The notes: a model not told the origin generated them from the letters alone. Positions 31,385 to 42,675 are shown, counted from the stretch's first letter. The stretch is 64,000 nucleotides of DNA from Arcuatula senhousia (GCA_963971305.1 OZ020306.1:59432686-59496685), one strand, 5' to 3'. Translations and numbers: made by a program.

Positions 31385-32975
31385 AATTTTTCCTAGTTGT
31401 GTGTTTTATATTAACCCTAACCATAAGTATATGCTTTATACTTAGTGTATCTTAATATGCTAACCCCTAACCCTAATTGTGTGTTCTATACTAACCCTAA
31501 CCCGGATTTTATGTTTTACACTAACCATACCCTAATTGTACGTTTTTTTACTAACCTTTATCATAAATGTATTTTTTTTGTACTAACCCCTACCACTTAT
31601 TTTGTGTTTTCATCGACTATAACTCTAATTTTATGATTTTGTACTAACCCTAACTCTAAGTGTATCTTAATGTGCTAACCCCTAATCCTAATTGTGTGTT
31701 TTATATTAACCCTAACCCTAAGTATATGTTTTACACTAACCCTGACCCTAATTGTATGTTTTTGTACTAACCCTTAACATAAATGTATTTTTCGTTCTAA
31801 CCCCTACCACTAATTTGGTGTTTTCATCGAATATAACCCTAATTAATGTTTTTTACTAACCCGTACCCTATTTGTGTCTTAATATGCTAACCCCTAACCC
31901 TAATTGTGTATTTTATACTAACCCTAACCCTATTTATATGTTTTACACTAACCCTAACCATAATTGTACGTTTTTGTACTAAACCTTATCATAAATGTAT
32001 TTTTTGTACTAACCCCTACCACTTATTTTGTATTCTAATCGACTATAACCCTAATTTTATGATTTTGTGCTAACCCTTACCCTTAGTGTGTCTTAATATG
32101 CTAACCCCTAACCCTAATTGTGTGTTTTATACTAACCTTAACCCTAATTATATGTTTTACACTAACCATACCCTAATTGTACGTTTTTGTACTAAACCTT
32201 ATCATAAATAATTTTTTGTTCTAACCCCCACCACTTATTTGGTGTTTTCATCGACTATAACCCTAATGAATTATTTTTACTAACCCGTACCCTAAGTGTG
32301 TCTTAATATGCTAACCCCTAACCCTAATTGTATATTCTATACTAACCCTAACCCTATTTATATGTTTTACACTTACCCTAACCATAATTGTACGTTTTTG
32401 TACAAAACCTTATCATAAATGTATTTTTTGTACTAACCCCTACCACTTATTTTGTATTGTAATCGACTATAACCCTAATTTTATGATTTTGTACTAACCC
32501 TTACCCTTAGTGTATCTTAATATGCTAACCCCTAACCCTAATTGTGTGTTTTATACTTACCCTAACCCTAATTATATGTTTTACACTAACCATAACCCTT
32601 ATTGTACTTTTTTTTATTAACCCTTATCATAAATGTATTTTTTGTACTTACCCCTACCACTTATTTTGTGTTTTCAACGACGATAACCCTAATTGTATAA
32701 TTTTGTACTAACCCTAACCCTTAATGTTTCTTCATATGTTAAGCCCTAACCCTTACTGTGTGTTTTATACTAACTTTAACCCTAAGTATATGTTTTACAC
32801 TAACGCTAACCCTAATTGTACGTTTTTGTACTCACCCTTATCATAAATGTATTTTAGTACTAACCCCTACCACTTATTTTGTGTTTTAATCGACTTTAAC
32901 CCTAATTTTATGATTTTGTATTAGCCCTTACCCTAAGTGTATCTTAATATGCTAATCCTAACCCTAATTGTGTGT
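31385..32975. repeat. CCCTAA-like array with a 213-bp higher-order period
   Basis: CTAACCCCTAACCCTAATTG and related phrases dominate. The marker CTTAATATGCTAACCCC starts at about 31451, 31666, 31878, 32092, 32302, 32514, 32728 and 32943, giving spacings of 210-215 bp. CCCTAA is the complement of the TTAGGG telomere repeat of molluscs, but the array is strongly degenerate and T-rich between phrases, so it is an interstitial satellite, not a telomere. Confidence 0.9.
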
Positions 32976-34048
32976 TCTATAAATAAAATTAGAAAATGTG
33001 GGATTGTTTAGAGAAAGAATGTCGTCTAAATATCTGTATGTATAATTAAAAGTTTCAATGAGATGTTGTCTGTTGGGGTCTTTTTGAAGTTTTGCCATAA
33101 AATGGGGTTCATTACAATACAAGAAAAGGTCAGCAATAAGTGGGGTACAATTAGTTCCCATATGGATACCAATGACATGGTTATAAATTGTTCTCCTAAA
33201 ACGAATATAAATGTTGTCCTAAAGATAATTTAGAGCAGTTATCGTTTCTGCGCCAGTCCAATTGACATAACCTTTATGAGTCTCGTTGCTAAAAAAATTA
33301 TTAAATAATTTAGTAACTTTAGAACAGATATAGTCACTTATAGATTTATCGAAACACCATATAACCAGGTATTCAAATTGTTTTTTAATAAGATAGTGAG
33401 TAAGGTTAGTGTACAAAGTAGAAAAATCGTAGCTATCAACTGTATGGTAAGAACCTTCAAAAGTTTGTCTAAAACATCGAGTCCCGTGAGGGGCCTGGGT
33501 GGCGAATAGGCCCGCAGCAGAGCCTAGCTTGTCGTAAAAGGCGACTAAGGGTCTTGGGATTCTGATGTCGAGTCAGTGCTCAGCCCACAGAGCGACCAAG
33601 TGTGTACCCTAGGTGGCTGAATAGGGTGGCCCTCGTCCGCGGGGGTTGTCTGGTCTATAATACGGAAACCCTGACCACCGACCATATTGGGTTAACGTGT
33701 GTGGAGAGTGCCTCGTTCCATGCACGTAAAAGACCCCTTAGTGGACCGCCAAGTAGTGCACCACATAGGCTAAATTTTCCGCCACTACTCACCTCTCCCA
33801 TTTTTCTGTGGTTCTTCAAAATTACCCGGTCCATTGTTTCCCACCCCTGCCCATATTTCATTTATCATCATCATTTCATGTTCATTTTATCATCCTTTTC
33901 ATGTTCATCGCCTGTAAATAACCTATGTAGCGTTGCACGGGCGTAAAACACCAACTCACTCACTCACTAAAACATCGAGCGAATTTTTCACACTCCAAAA
34001 ATGATTTATACCACTGTTTTCAAATACCTTTTCGCAGTATCGAAAAGT
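32976..34048 (-). pseudogene. Penelope-like reverse transcriptase fragment split by SINE A6
   Basis: Minus strand, exons of the fragment at 33969-34048 and 32976-33480. Reading order: YCEKVFENSGINHFWSVKN, SLDVL, then after the SINE YDFSTLYTNLTH (RT motif A, catalytic Asp), ALNYL, one in-frame stop, IGIHMGTNCTPLIADLFLY (motif B region), and YRYLDDILSLNN (motif C with both Asp). It is sister to, but distinct from, the family represented at 4925 and 17834. It stops abruptly at the CCCTAA-like array on one side and at the ribozyme-bearing repeat on the other. Assignment to Penelope-like elements is from memory of the family. Confidence 0.8.
33481..33968 (+). mobile_element. SINE family A, copy A6, with 11-bp target-site duplication
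   Basis: AAAACATCGAG occurs at 33471-33481 and 33969-33979, and removing one copy restores the RT reading frame on the minus strand. It is more diverged than the other A copies (for example GTGAGGGGCC in the head). Confidence 0.92.
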
Positions 34049-34193
34049 ATAAAAACACCAGGTTTCTTTCCTTGTAATGCACATGGTCGATATCCTCGGT
34101 GCTGGATTTGGCTTCCTTGTTCGAACGTTTTGGTTTTGAGTACTTTTCGTTTTCAACTGTTTTGGATTTTGACCTTCCAATGTTTTGGTTTAA

Positions 34194-34239
34194 ATGCTAC
34201 TGATGAGAGGTTACTCCTTGAAATATCGATATATAGCAT
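34194..34239 (+). ncRNA. Type I hammerhead ribozyme, retrozyme copy 1
   Basis: Stem I ATGCTA (34194-34199) pairs with TAGCAT (34234-34239). The core is CTGATGA (34200-34206) and GAAA (34220-34223). Stem II is GAGG/CCTT with a TTACT loop and one G-U pair next to the core. Stem III is ATAT/ATAT around CG (34223-34232). The cleavage triplet is ATA, an allowed NUH site, with cleavage predicted after A34233. Every conserved position is satisfied. Confidence 0.85.
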
Positions 34240-34575
34240 ATCAAAATTAACCGTTTATACCCGCGTTTTGGTATTTGTAATTTTGAAACCACTGGGCGAT
34301 AACCGCTGCTGGTGGACCAGAGGTCCCCGAGGGTAATCACAAGCCTGGTAGTCAGACTTGTCTGACACGAATTACCATAAAATTTCTAATTTATTGTCTC
34401 TGAAATTTCCGATTGTTAAATTCAAAATTGATAAAAACACCAGGTTTCTTTCCTTGTAATGCACATGGTCGATATCCTCGGTGCTGGATTTGGCTTCCTT
34501 GTTCGAACGTTTTGGTTTTGAGTACTTTTCGTTTTCAACTGTTTTGGATTTTGACCTTCCAATGTTTTGGTTTAA

Positions 34576-34621
34576 ATGCTACTGATGAGAGGTTACTCCT
34601 TGAAATATCGATATATAGCAT
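34576..34621 (+). ncRNA. Type I hammerhead ribozyme, retrozyme copy 2
   Basis: Identical to the ribozyme at 34194 with an offset of 382. Predicted cleavage after A34615. Confidence 0.85.
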
Positions 34622-34699
34622 ATCAAAATTAACCGTTTATACCCGCGTTTTGGTATTTGTAATCGAAACCCGTGCGGGTTCCGGGTGGCGAATAGGCCC

Positions 34700-35445
34700 A
34701 GCATCCATACAAGAATAAAGTCACCTTCATGATTTTCCGCATGGTTGACTAATTTTAAGTTTTACATAAAGGGAGCAACCATTTGATTTTTATCTGGGTT
34801 TGGGGGAGGGTATGGATAATTTCTTTGTCCTGCATTTCAATGTATGACAGGTCTACATAGATAAAATTATCAACATGCAGATGTTATTGTTGGAAAATTT
34901 CTATTTTTGTTTTTTGTTTTTTATGTCAGGTTATGTGAAAAGGTAGAATTCCAGAGGTAACAATTACGCCATTCCACGGAGCTGAATGCCATCAGAAGTC
35001 TTGTCAGACTACAAATGTAGGAAAAATTATGCAATAACCTATCAGCCATTTGACATTATACCATATATGTACACAGGATAGGCTTTTCTATAGATTGACA
35101 ATATTTAAATGCCCTTTTGGTTCACTTTGCTTATAAAAAAACTTATTGATAGCAAGGTTTTAACAAAATTAACACTTTGCGGCCCCTTTTAATTTTCACA
35201 CATTATTTTGTCCTGATTAACATGAACATAACGCTATTATTGATTGCAAAGATTATCTTTTCAAAATGACTACTTTTTTCAAATAATTCTAACACTAGAC
35301 TGACATCTTAAGTAAAACAGGACAAGAAAAAGAACCACATATTTGTTTGAATATTTGCTTCCTGCATATATTATCATTTGACACTTAAATGATAAATGTA
35401 TTAATGTGATACACTTTTACTAATAAATTACTGTTTTTTTTTCAG
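34700..35445. other. Stretch without recognised features
   Basis: AT-rich intron-like sequence; nothing identified. Confidence 0.35.
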
Positions 35446-35513
35446 ATGAGGAAGATGACGACCCTATTTGGTATATGGATGGAATTATGGAAGCCGTTTT
35501 AGAAAGAAATTGA
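35446..35513 (+). CDS. Small acidic exon
   Basis: A strong T-rich tract and CAG precede 35446. In phase 1 the frame reads EEDDDPIWYMDGIMEAVLERN and stops. The stretch of acidic residues followed by Trp and Tyr resembles the style of the exon at 36083 and of 12783. A possible internal donor exists (GTATAT after CTATTTG). Gene not recognised. Confidence 0.4.
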
Positions 35514-36082
35514 CTTTCCAGTTGAGGTCAAATGTTTAACTTTTTTTAAGATGGTATTTTTTATGAGTGTTATAGATGCATGACTACATGTTAACACTGA
35601 GCCAATTATACTGAGTGTGCTGGCAGGCGAGACATACTTTAGGTCACTCTTTTTTTTTACATTTATTGATTTTGTGAATGTTGATAGACTAGAAGTGAAT
35701 ACCAAGTCACAAGTTCACCAATTAACGTCACAGTCAAGATTCTTTTATCAATGACTGAAAAGTGATAGATATTCTGTATTTAGCCATCAAAAGTCAAAAT
35801 TTTAACTTCCTAATGATCTATTTTTAACTACTTTTAAGTTTTTTTTAACATAGTCTTAGCATAATACTTTTCATGATATTCTGGGCTAATCAAAATGAGG
35901 ATAAATTTTAGTCATATAATAAGTGTTTAGTCATATAATAACAAATAAAAATAATTTTTTAAAATCTATATGAAAAAAAAAGACATGTAGCAAGGCGGCA
36001 ATGTGCTTTTGGAGTCTGTAAGCCCTGTAATAAAATTGACTTTTTTGTACAGATCCATTGCAATTTGATTTCTGATCCGCAG

Positions 36083-36223
36083 ATATTGTACCTAATGAAA
36101 CAGAAGAAGTTAATGATGAAAATGCTGATACTGATTCCACAGAGGATGCTGGCATTGATGATATTGATGAAGATTATATTCCTGATTTGCCTGAAGAAGT
36201 TGATATTATAGAAGAAAGGCTTG
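36083..36223 (+). CDS. Acidic exon of an unidentified gene
   Basis: Preceded by TTTGATTTCTGATCCGCAG and followed by a GTAATT donor. In phase 1 the frame reads IVPNETEEVNDENADTDSTE, then DAGIDDIDEDYIPDLPEEVD and IIEERL, about 45 percent Asp plus Glu. It leaves phase 1. A stop lies two codons beyond the donor if it is not spliced. Highly acidic regions of this kind occur in chromatin and nucleolar proteins, but no family is recognisable. Confidence 0.45.
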
Positions 36224-36389
36224 GTAATTAATAATAACAACAAACTTGGTTTGTTTAACTGTTCTTGGTGCCACTAAAAAAAATGAACATTTTACAACAC
36301 AAATAAAAAGGAATTTACAGTATTATAATCAAACAGTGAAATTGTCTAAAATCCATTTTTGGCCAGATTTCACGGAGTGTATAATCAGG

Positions 36390-36455
36390 GTTATAAAATG
36401 GTGAATGGCGGGCGGGTGGGGAAAATATTTTTGTAACAGTTTTCTCAGTTACTTG
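36390..36455 (+). repeat. Dispersed short repeat, copy 1 of 3
   Basis: TAAAATGGTGAATGGCGGGC and GTAACAGTTTTCTCAG recur at 38555-38660 (+) and 58930-59025 (-). Origin unknown. Confidence 0.5.
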
Positions 36456-36469
36456 ATATTCATGATATT

Positions 36470-36683
36470 TATGTCTCCCAAACAAAGTTTGGAGAAATGT
36501 TGTTTTTGTTCAGTTCTTTTTATTCTTATTATTATATCCCCGAACACAAAGGTTCCAGGATATATTGTTTTTGCTTTGTTTCTTATTATATCCCCGAACG
36601 CAAAGGTTCGGGGATATATTGTTTTTGCTTCGTTTCTTATTACTATTATTATGTCTCCCAAATGAAGTTTGGATACATGTTGT
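36470..36683 (+). mobile_element. Four stacked 5' hairpin modules (families D and related)
   Basis: Successive modules TGTCTCCCAAAC/GTTTGGAGA (36472), TATCCCCGAACAC/GGTTCCAGGATA (36536), TATCCCCGAACGC/GGTTCGGGGATA (36589) and TGTCTCCCAAATG/GTTTGGATACA (36651) are each followed by TTGTTTTTG and a TTATT/CTTATT tract. Only the heads are present; the bodies are missing for the first three. Confidence 0.6.
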
Positions 36684-37137
36684 TTTTGCTCAGTTCTTAT
36701 TCTTCTTATTATTTTTTTTTCTCCTTTCCGGGCGTTTTTTTTAACACTTGTATGCACTGTTTCTCAGAAACTAATGGACGGAATCACTTGATATCATATG
36801 ACATGATAGGTCCATACTCCTAGATGTGCATGCCCCAAAAAATTTTCAATATGTGGAGGGAAACATATATTTTGGGGGTCTCAAAAGGGGGTGGGGTTTG
36901 GCAAAATTTTACTATAGAAGTCTATGGGAGAAGTAACAAAATACTAAATATTCTGAAAACCATTGAGATCTCCACCCTATAACCATATATATTATTACTC
37001 CTTATGATAAGACGAGTCATATGGCACCATAAGGGGGGGGGGGTCACAGGGGGGTCATGCCCAACCCCCTCGAATGATAAAATAGTAAATATCCTGAAAA
37101 CTGTTGAGATCCCCACCCTATAACCATATATATTATT
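36684..37137 (+). mobile_element. Body of a family D element
   Basis: Contains units related to the 140-bp repeats of 22000-22700 (CCCACCCTATAACCATATAT and ATAAGACGA, with a GGGGGGG stretch). It is interrupted at 37138 by a family C element, so no 3' end is seen. Confidence 0.55.
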
Positions 37138-37870
37138 AGCTCACTGGACCGAAGGTCCATGTGAGCTATTGCCATCACTTGGCCTTCGTCTGTCGTCATC
37201 GTCTGTTAACAATTTTTCAAAAATCTTCTCTGAAACTACTGAACAGAATTCAATGAAACTTGATATGATTGATCCTTAGGGTGTCCTGCACAAAAGTTGT
37301 GTTTCTATTTTTGATTCGTAAAAAAAAATGGCCTCCATGGCTAAAAATAGATCATGGGGGTCAGACCACTGTTTTTGGCTTGTAAATCAAGAAGTATAAC
37401 AGATAAATGAAATCCGAAGCCACGCTACTGCTTCAGCATAATAAGCTCTACAAAAGTCTCCATTGAGTCGAATGTGTCTGATGACCACTTATAGGGGTTA
37501 TGGCCCCTTAAAGGTAAAAAATAGCGTTTTTTCATGTTTTTGGCCTATAGAATGAAAACTATTGCAGATAGAGAAAAGCTGTTGCTTGCTTTAATGTTCA
37601 CCTCATAAAGCTCTATAAATGTCTCCAAAGGGTCGATGTTGTCAGATGGACCCTTATAGGGGTTACAGCCTCTGAATGTAAGGTAAAAATTGTGTTTTTG
37701 GCCTATAGAATGAAAACTATTGTAGATAGAGAATTGGTGTTGCTTGCTTAACTGTTCAGGGGTTACAGCCCTTGAACGTAAGGTGAAAAATGGTGTTTTT
37801 GGTCTATAGAATGAAAACTATTGCAGATAGAGAAATGGTGTTGCTTGCTTAAATGTTCAGCTCATGAAAG
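37138..37870 (+). mobile_element. Hairpin-headed element family C, 3'-truncated copy
   Basis: Head AGCTCACTGGACC with GGTCCATGTGAGCT (one base shorter than usual), a shortened GTC tract and two to three body units. The terminal AGGCTCC hairpin is absent. It is nested in the family D body. Confidence 0.7.
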
Positions 37871-38509
37871 GACACCTGACAAATATTTTGATGAATTATT
37901 TTTTAATTAAAAACCAATTAAATATCATAAAAACTCAACTCAAACATCTTAATTTAATGATCCAAGCCGACACTGACCGATTATTTATGTTTACAACCAG
38001 TCTACTCGTTGACCTATAAATTTTTAATGAGATAGTGGTCACGTGACCTCTGTGACGTCACAAATACCTTGCTCTGAAAAGTCGGCTTTTGCTCCGATTT
38101 TTCATAAAAATTCACAAAATACACGATGCCAGGTTAGGAAAACGATGTGCCCGATGCCAGTACATATTTCGAGATACAACCATATCAATTTGAACCCATA
38201 AGAACCGATAATACGAATGTGAATGAGGAAAAGTCAACTGCATCATTTTTATTATTACTGTCGATAAACAGAAAGTGTGAATGATCAGTGTTTTGAACTT
38301 CCTCGCCTGTTCCAAAAATTTTTTGTGAAGTCCTTGATTATAATTACAACATCAATTTTGATTAGTCGTTAACATAACTGAATAGGCGGCTCCAATTACA
38401 TTGTTATCAGATGGACCATGTGGGATGGACAGAAGAATAGCCTTTGCATTACATATTTTTATTGGATTTTTTAAGTTATTTTGTTGGCATCCCAACGAAT
38501 TATAGCTAA
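37871..38509 (+). mobile_element. Helitron-like 3' segment ending in CTAA
   Basis: The 3' end at 38481-38509 has a hairpin TTGTTGG/CCAAC followed by GAATTATAG and CTAA, then T. This is the same terminal plan as D2 at 21726-21757. Its 5' boundary is uncertain. The palindrome TGACGTCA near 38052 is also present. Confidence 0.45.
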
Positions 38510-39966
38510 TTTTTTTTTCCATTATAAATAATTATAATTTCACTTGTGAAAATCCGTGTTATAAAATTGTGAATGGCTGGCGGGCGGGGAAATATTTTCG
38601 TAAACAGTTTTCTCAGCAACTACTAATCTCAGCCACTTGATATTTGGTATACAGCAAAAGGTTAGGTCCCATAACATGGGATTCAATTTCAGGTCTGACA
38701 CTTTTCTCTTATAAGTCTGATTTTGATAATCTTTTTTTAAATATGGGTCTGTTAATGAGTACAAAAAGGATATGTAAAATAATTCTACCTATTGACATGC
38801 ATTTTGTAATATGTAAATAAGTTTTTTATGTTATTTTGATGGGATTTTTTTTTTATTATTAAACCTCTTTGAAAGAGCATGCAGATTTGCATAGCACTTA
38901 AATCTTTTTATGAGAAATAAGGAGGGATCTAATAGTACAAAAGCCAAAGTTGTAACTTTTCTTTTATTGTGTTCATTGTTAATTTTAAATATTTTAAGAT
39001 ATTTCTTTCTTATATGCAGTCAACAGTGCTCAATAGAAACATCTATTTGAAAGACTCGTAAAAAATATGAAAATATTGCACTAACCTAGTAAGTCATGTG
39101 GCTATATTTAAGAAATGTAATAAAAATTATTTGCTTTTGTAAAAATTGTGTTACTGAGCATCTATTGTTATTTTTTATTAAGTTTATTCTTGTGATGACT
39201 AATCTGAAAGACTCTTGGCTCTCATGACAATGTTGTACCATTTTGCAATGTTTTTTATGCATTGCTTTTTGAGATGAATGTCTGTACAAATGTTCTGATA
39301 CTGTAAACCTATTAATTTTCTCAGTTTCTAAAGCATTATGCATTTGCAGGTAACAAATTTCATGGTTCCCTAACTTGAGCAAAGTTCTTCAAATTACCAT
39401 ATTTTTGCATTTAATAATTATGCTCAAGGAAATCGCAAAAAAAGTCATTAATCTCAATTTTTCACATGTTTTGTACTAATGAAGAACTGATTTACTGTTA
39501 ATGAGAATTATGACAAAATTAAGAAAATATGATTTGCACCTGACAACATATTTTCGCACTGTTAAATTGTTACATGTTTATATTATTTAAAAAATTGAGA
39601 CAAGACTCTTAGCAAAACTTTTGTTTGAATTTAGGAAATATTTGCAAAACAAATAATTATTCTTTATTCATTTATTTTCTTTTATAATGCCATTAAATAT
39701 ATTTTGTTTATATATGTTTTCTCAATGTGACAATCGGAGATTTGAACACTGGGAACAGACAGTTGAGAGAAATAATGCAAGGTCTATATTTAGTTTATTC
39801 TTTGCTTGTGCCTTGGAGATTTTAAGGTACAGATTCATCAACTTACCTTCCCAATTTAGTCCATTCATATACATGAAAAACAGCTCATTGAATGTAGAAT
39901 ATTTTTTATACATTTAACTGATCGTTGCTTCGGTTTTAGGAGGGATTAACATTATAATGAATAACC
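38510..39966. other. Mostly featureless AT-rich stretch
   Basis: Apart from the dispersed repeat at 38555-38660 I see nothing. The plus frame at 39687-39917 has some protein-like composition but no acceptor or donor. Confidence 0.35.
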
Positions 39967-40460
39967 TTATGTTCTTAAGGCTGTTATAGAATTAAATGTA
40001 TGGAATGGTGGACCCACGTTTCTCATCATCAGGATTGGTTGATACGGAAAGGAGGGAGTTGCACAAATTTCATCGGCTGACGGAGATGGACGAGAGATCG
40101 TAGGCATCATGTGTGGATTATGGTGATGCGGAGATATCTGGTGCAAAACTCCAAGAACGATTATGAAGCGGCAGTTGACCATTTTTGAATTGTTGATTAG
40201 AATTGACATTTTGAGATGAGTACATTTTAAGTTCATTTTCCAGATGGCGAACCACAGCTGACATACCAATCTTGTTGTTCAAGTTAACTTGGTCTAAGTA
40301 CATAGTATCGGTTGTTATAAACGGTTTTAAAACATCTATATTGACAAAGTGTTGGCATTCCTTGGTAATTATGTCGTTAGCCGAATCCACAGTTTGTCTT
40401 CCAGAATTCCGACCAGTACCTCCCCGTGGTGGAAGACGGGCCCTGCTCCAGCGACAACAA
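39967..40460 (-). pseudogene. Degenerate protein-coding remnant, unidentified
   Basis: On the minus strand a frame begins RLPPRGGTGRNSGRQ and continues DSANDIITKECQHFVNIDV, MYLDQVNLNNKIGMSAV and PLHNRSW. Near 40135 the protein-like reading shifts one frame to a Pro/His/Ser-rich stretch (PHHHNPHMMPTI, PSPSADEIC) and stops. One frameshift joins two plausible halves, so this is a pseudogene or a gene with a sequencing error. No domain is recognised. Confidence 0.4.
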
Positions 40461-40577
40461 AGGATACTCTGGAGCAGCTAACACTGGCGGTGGTGTGTCA
40501 TGGGCTGGACGACCCATGGCACATAGCGAGTCTATACCGATTGGTATAAGTCGACGCAGAGGGGCTTTCCCCTAGTC

Positions 40578-40625
40578 GCGACTATAAATACCCATCAGTC
40601 AGTTTGGCGGTTCATCTTTCCTGTA
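40578..40625 (+). promoter_or_regulatory. Possible core promoter
   Basis: TATAAATA (40583-40590) lies about 12 bp after the palindrome AGTCGCGACT region and is followed by ATCAGTCAGTT, an initiator-like motif, though the distance is a little short for TATA to Inr. No downstream ORF can be assigned, so this is weak. Confidence 0.2.
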
Positions 40626-40880
40626 TAAGAATAAGAATTTTTTTTGCTAATCAAGAACCCACGAAGGGCATAATGTGACAAACAGTTAAATGATTGGACA
40701 GATGATATGAAAAAAAAATGAAAAAAAAAACAACAATAAAAAAAAATCAATGAGACACAGGATCAGAGCCATTGAAGTACCATGTACATATTGTAATATA
40801 TCAAAAATAAAAAATAAAAATAATAGAGTATAAACATGGACCATAATACAATTAGTGTGTTAACATTTAGTAACTTATTA

Positions 40881-41640
40881 TTATTTCTTTTGTTTCCATT
40901 CAGATCTTTTCTCAAAACATTCAAGAATAAAATTGCCTAAATAGTTTAATGCTTCTAGGTTCTCATTAGTAAATAGCCAGAAATACTTCAGCTCTGGGGA
41001 TAATGATTGGAAATTATCACAGCATTTATTTATTTTGTCGTAAAATATGCTACGCTCCTGTTTATATAAAGGACATGTTACTATAAAATGTGATTCATTT
41101 TCAACCGCATGGATGTCTTTACTCAAACAATAGTGACATAATCTTTGAGATCTCTCAATATAATTTTTACTATATCTATCTTTTTCTATTCTCAAATCAT
41201 GAGCACTTATTCTTATTCTACAAATTGCTCTTCTAATTCTAAAATCTTTAATTGATTAATAAGCCTCCAGAATAAAATCAGTTTTAAGACTAAAAAGGTT
41301 TTCTAATTTACTGTTTCCCTGTGATAAAATTTCTGTCTTTTTATTTTGCCAAAAAGTCTTAAAGCTGTCACTCAATTTTGATTTGACTATCTTGACAAGT
41401 TTACCCAAATTAATCTTTAGAGTGTCTATATTTAAAGACTGTAATATATATCTTACTGATGAGAACCAGCAGTCAATATTATTTATATCTAGTTGTTTAT
41501 TACATAAATAAGCATCATATAATAAGCCCTCCTGTAATTTTTCAAGTCTATGTGCATATTTAACAATAGATATAACTATAGAGAAATATAGAGGAAATCT
41601 TCCTACCTCTGATTCAACTGCTAAGTTAGAGGCCTTTTTG
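40881..41640 (-). pseudogene. LINE C-terminal region
   Basis: Reading order: VGRFPLYFSIVISIVKYAHR, LEKLQEGLLYDAYL and, after two stops, RISAHDLRIEKDRYSK, RLCHYCLSKDIHAVENESHF (CX2C then HX.. pattern) and NYLGNFILECFEKR. The CHYC...ESHFIVTCPLY block is the Cys/His motif found near the end of CR1/L2-group LINE proteins. Confidence 0.8.
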
Positions 41641-41668
41641 TTTACCCCTAAAATATATTTAAGAAATC

Positions 41669-42675
41669 TTATATGTGACCTCTCAGAAAAATCATTATTA
41701 TATATCTTTTAAAAAAAAAATAATCATTCTGTTTTTTACAAGCTGCAGATTTTACTTTGAATATACCACTTATTTCACAACAATATAATAAAATTGGTTT
41801 TATTGTGTGATCATACAGATGAATCGATGTAGCTATACTTGGACTGCAAGATGACAGAGATTTTTGTAGCTTAAATATTGTTTTTAGAGATTTTTTATAT
41901 AATTCTTCTTTTCCAAGATTAAAAAGTCCACTTGAGGTGAAAGTAATTCCTAAATATTTATACTGGTTAACACATTCTACTTCTTCATTATTCAAATGTA
42001 TATACTCTTTCAAAAATTTTCCAGAATTGTTAAAAATCAAAACTTTTGTTTTTGAGAGATTTACATCTAGACACCAGTCTTTACAGTATTCATTTAGAAT
42101 ATCAAGTTTACTTTGTAAACCAGTTTTGCTAGTAGATAATAGAACAATATCATCAGCATACATTAAACAATTTATATTTCTACCATTTATTTCAACTGCT
42201 TCTGAACCTGCTTCTAGTTTTAAAGGTAAATCATTAATTAAAAAAAGCTTAAATAGGTTAGGGATTAGAACATCTCCTTGTCTCACTCCAATATGTGACT
42301 TAAAAGCAGGAGTGAGTTTATTTTCAACTTTTACTGAAATATGGTTTTTCACACACATATCTTTTAGAATATTATAAAATTTTCCTGAAATATTATTTTT
42401 TAACATTTTATATCTAATACCATAGTGAATAACTCTATCGAATGCTTTTTTAAAATCAACAAAACAAGCATAAATTTTCCCTCCTGTTCTGTTGGTATAT
42501 TTGTCAAATATTGTCTTTAAAACAAACATATGGTCGGATGTCTTGCTTTTTTTAGAAAATCCTATTTGACATTGGTGAATAATTTAATTTTTTTTCCAGA
42601 TGAGTATCAAGTCTTATGTTAAGTATGCTAATAAAAATCTTGCTAATGAAGGAATTTATAGCAATTCCTCTGTAA
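41669..42675 (-). pseudogene. LINE reverse transcriptase core (CR1/L2-type)
   Basis: Begins RGIAINSFISKIFISILN just downstream (in reading order) of SINE B4, is out of frame briefly near 42560, then runs 286 residues from MFVLKTIFDK. It shows FVDFKKAFD (Asp25 of this frame), GVRQGDVL, YADD (124-127, both Asp) and NLSKTKVLIF. The first RT segment, KAVGLDGIPNEIF and WALSYICPVF, is at 43167-43406 on the other side of the SINE. The frame ends early after a short A-run near 41710; homologous C-terminal sequence continues in another frame. Confidence 0.9.

Larger units (their letters stand above)
34049..34663 (+). mobile_element. Retrozyme-like tandem repeat: 382-bp unit, 1.6 copies, two hammerheads
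   Basis: Positions 34049-34281 and 34431-34663 (233 bp) are identical as far as I can read, offset by exactly 382. Each copy contains a complete hammerhead. Between them lies 34282-34430 with short hairpins (TGGACC/GGTCC and GTCAGAC/GTCTGAC). Self-cleavage at both sites would release a 382-nt RNA (34234-34615), the expected monomer of a retrozyme, a class of non-autonomous retroelement that circulates as small circular RNA and is known from plants and animals. No protein is encoded. It directly abuts the Penelope-like RT fragment at 34048. After the second copy comes a 31-bp piece of SINE B head (34669-34699). Confidence 0.8.

Noticed and set aside
31385..32975. True telomere
   Set aside because: The CCCTAA phrases are degenerate, separated by T-rich spacers and arranged in a 213-bp period, and unique sequence lies on both sides.
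36497..36823. 108-codon frame over stacked hairpins
   Set aside because: Composition follows the TTATT microsatellite and repeated hairpin modules.
40118..40137. Ribosomal frameshift between the two halves of the 39967-40460 remnant
   Set aside because: No slippery site or downstream structure is evident; a simple frameshift mutation is more likely.
41937..42377. Plus-strand frame of 146 codons
   Set aside because: It is antisense to the LINE RT, which carries the catalytic motifs on the minus strand.
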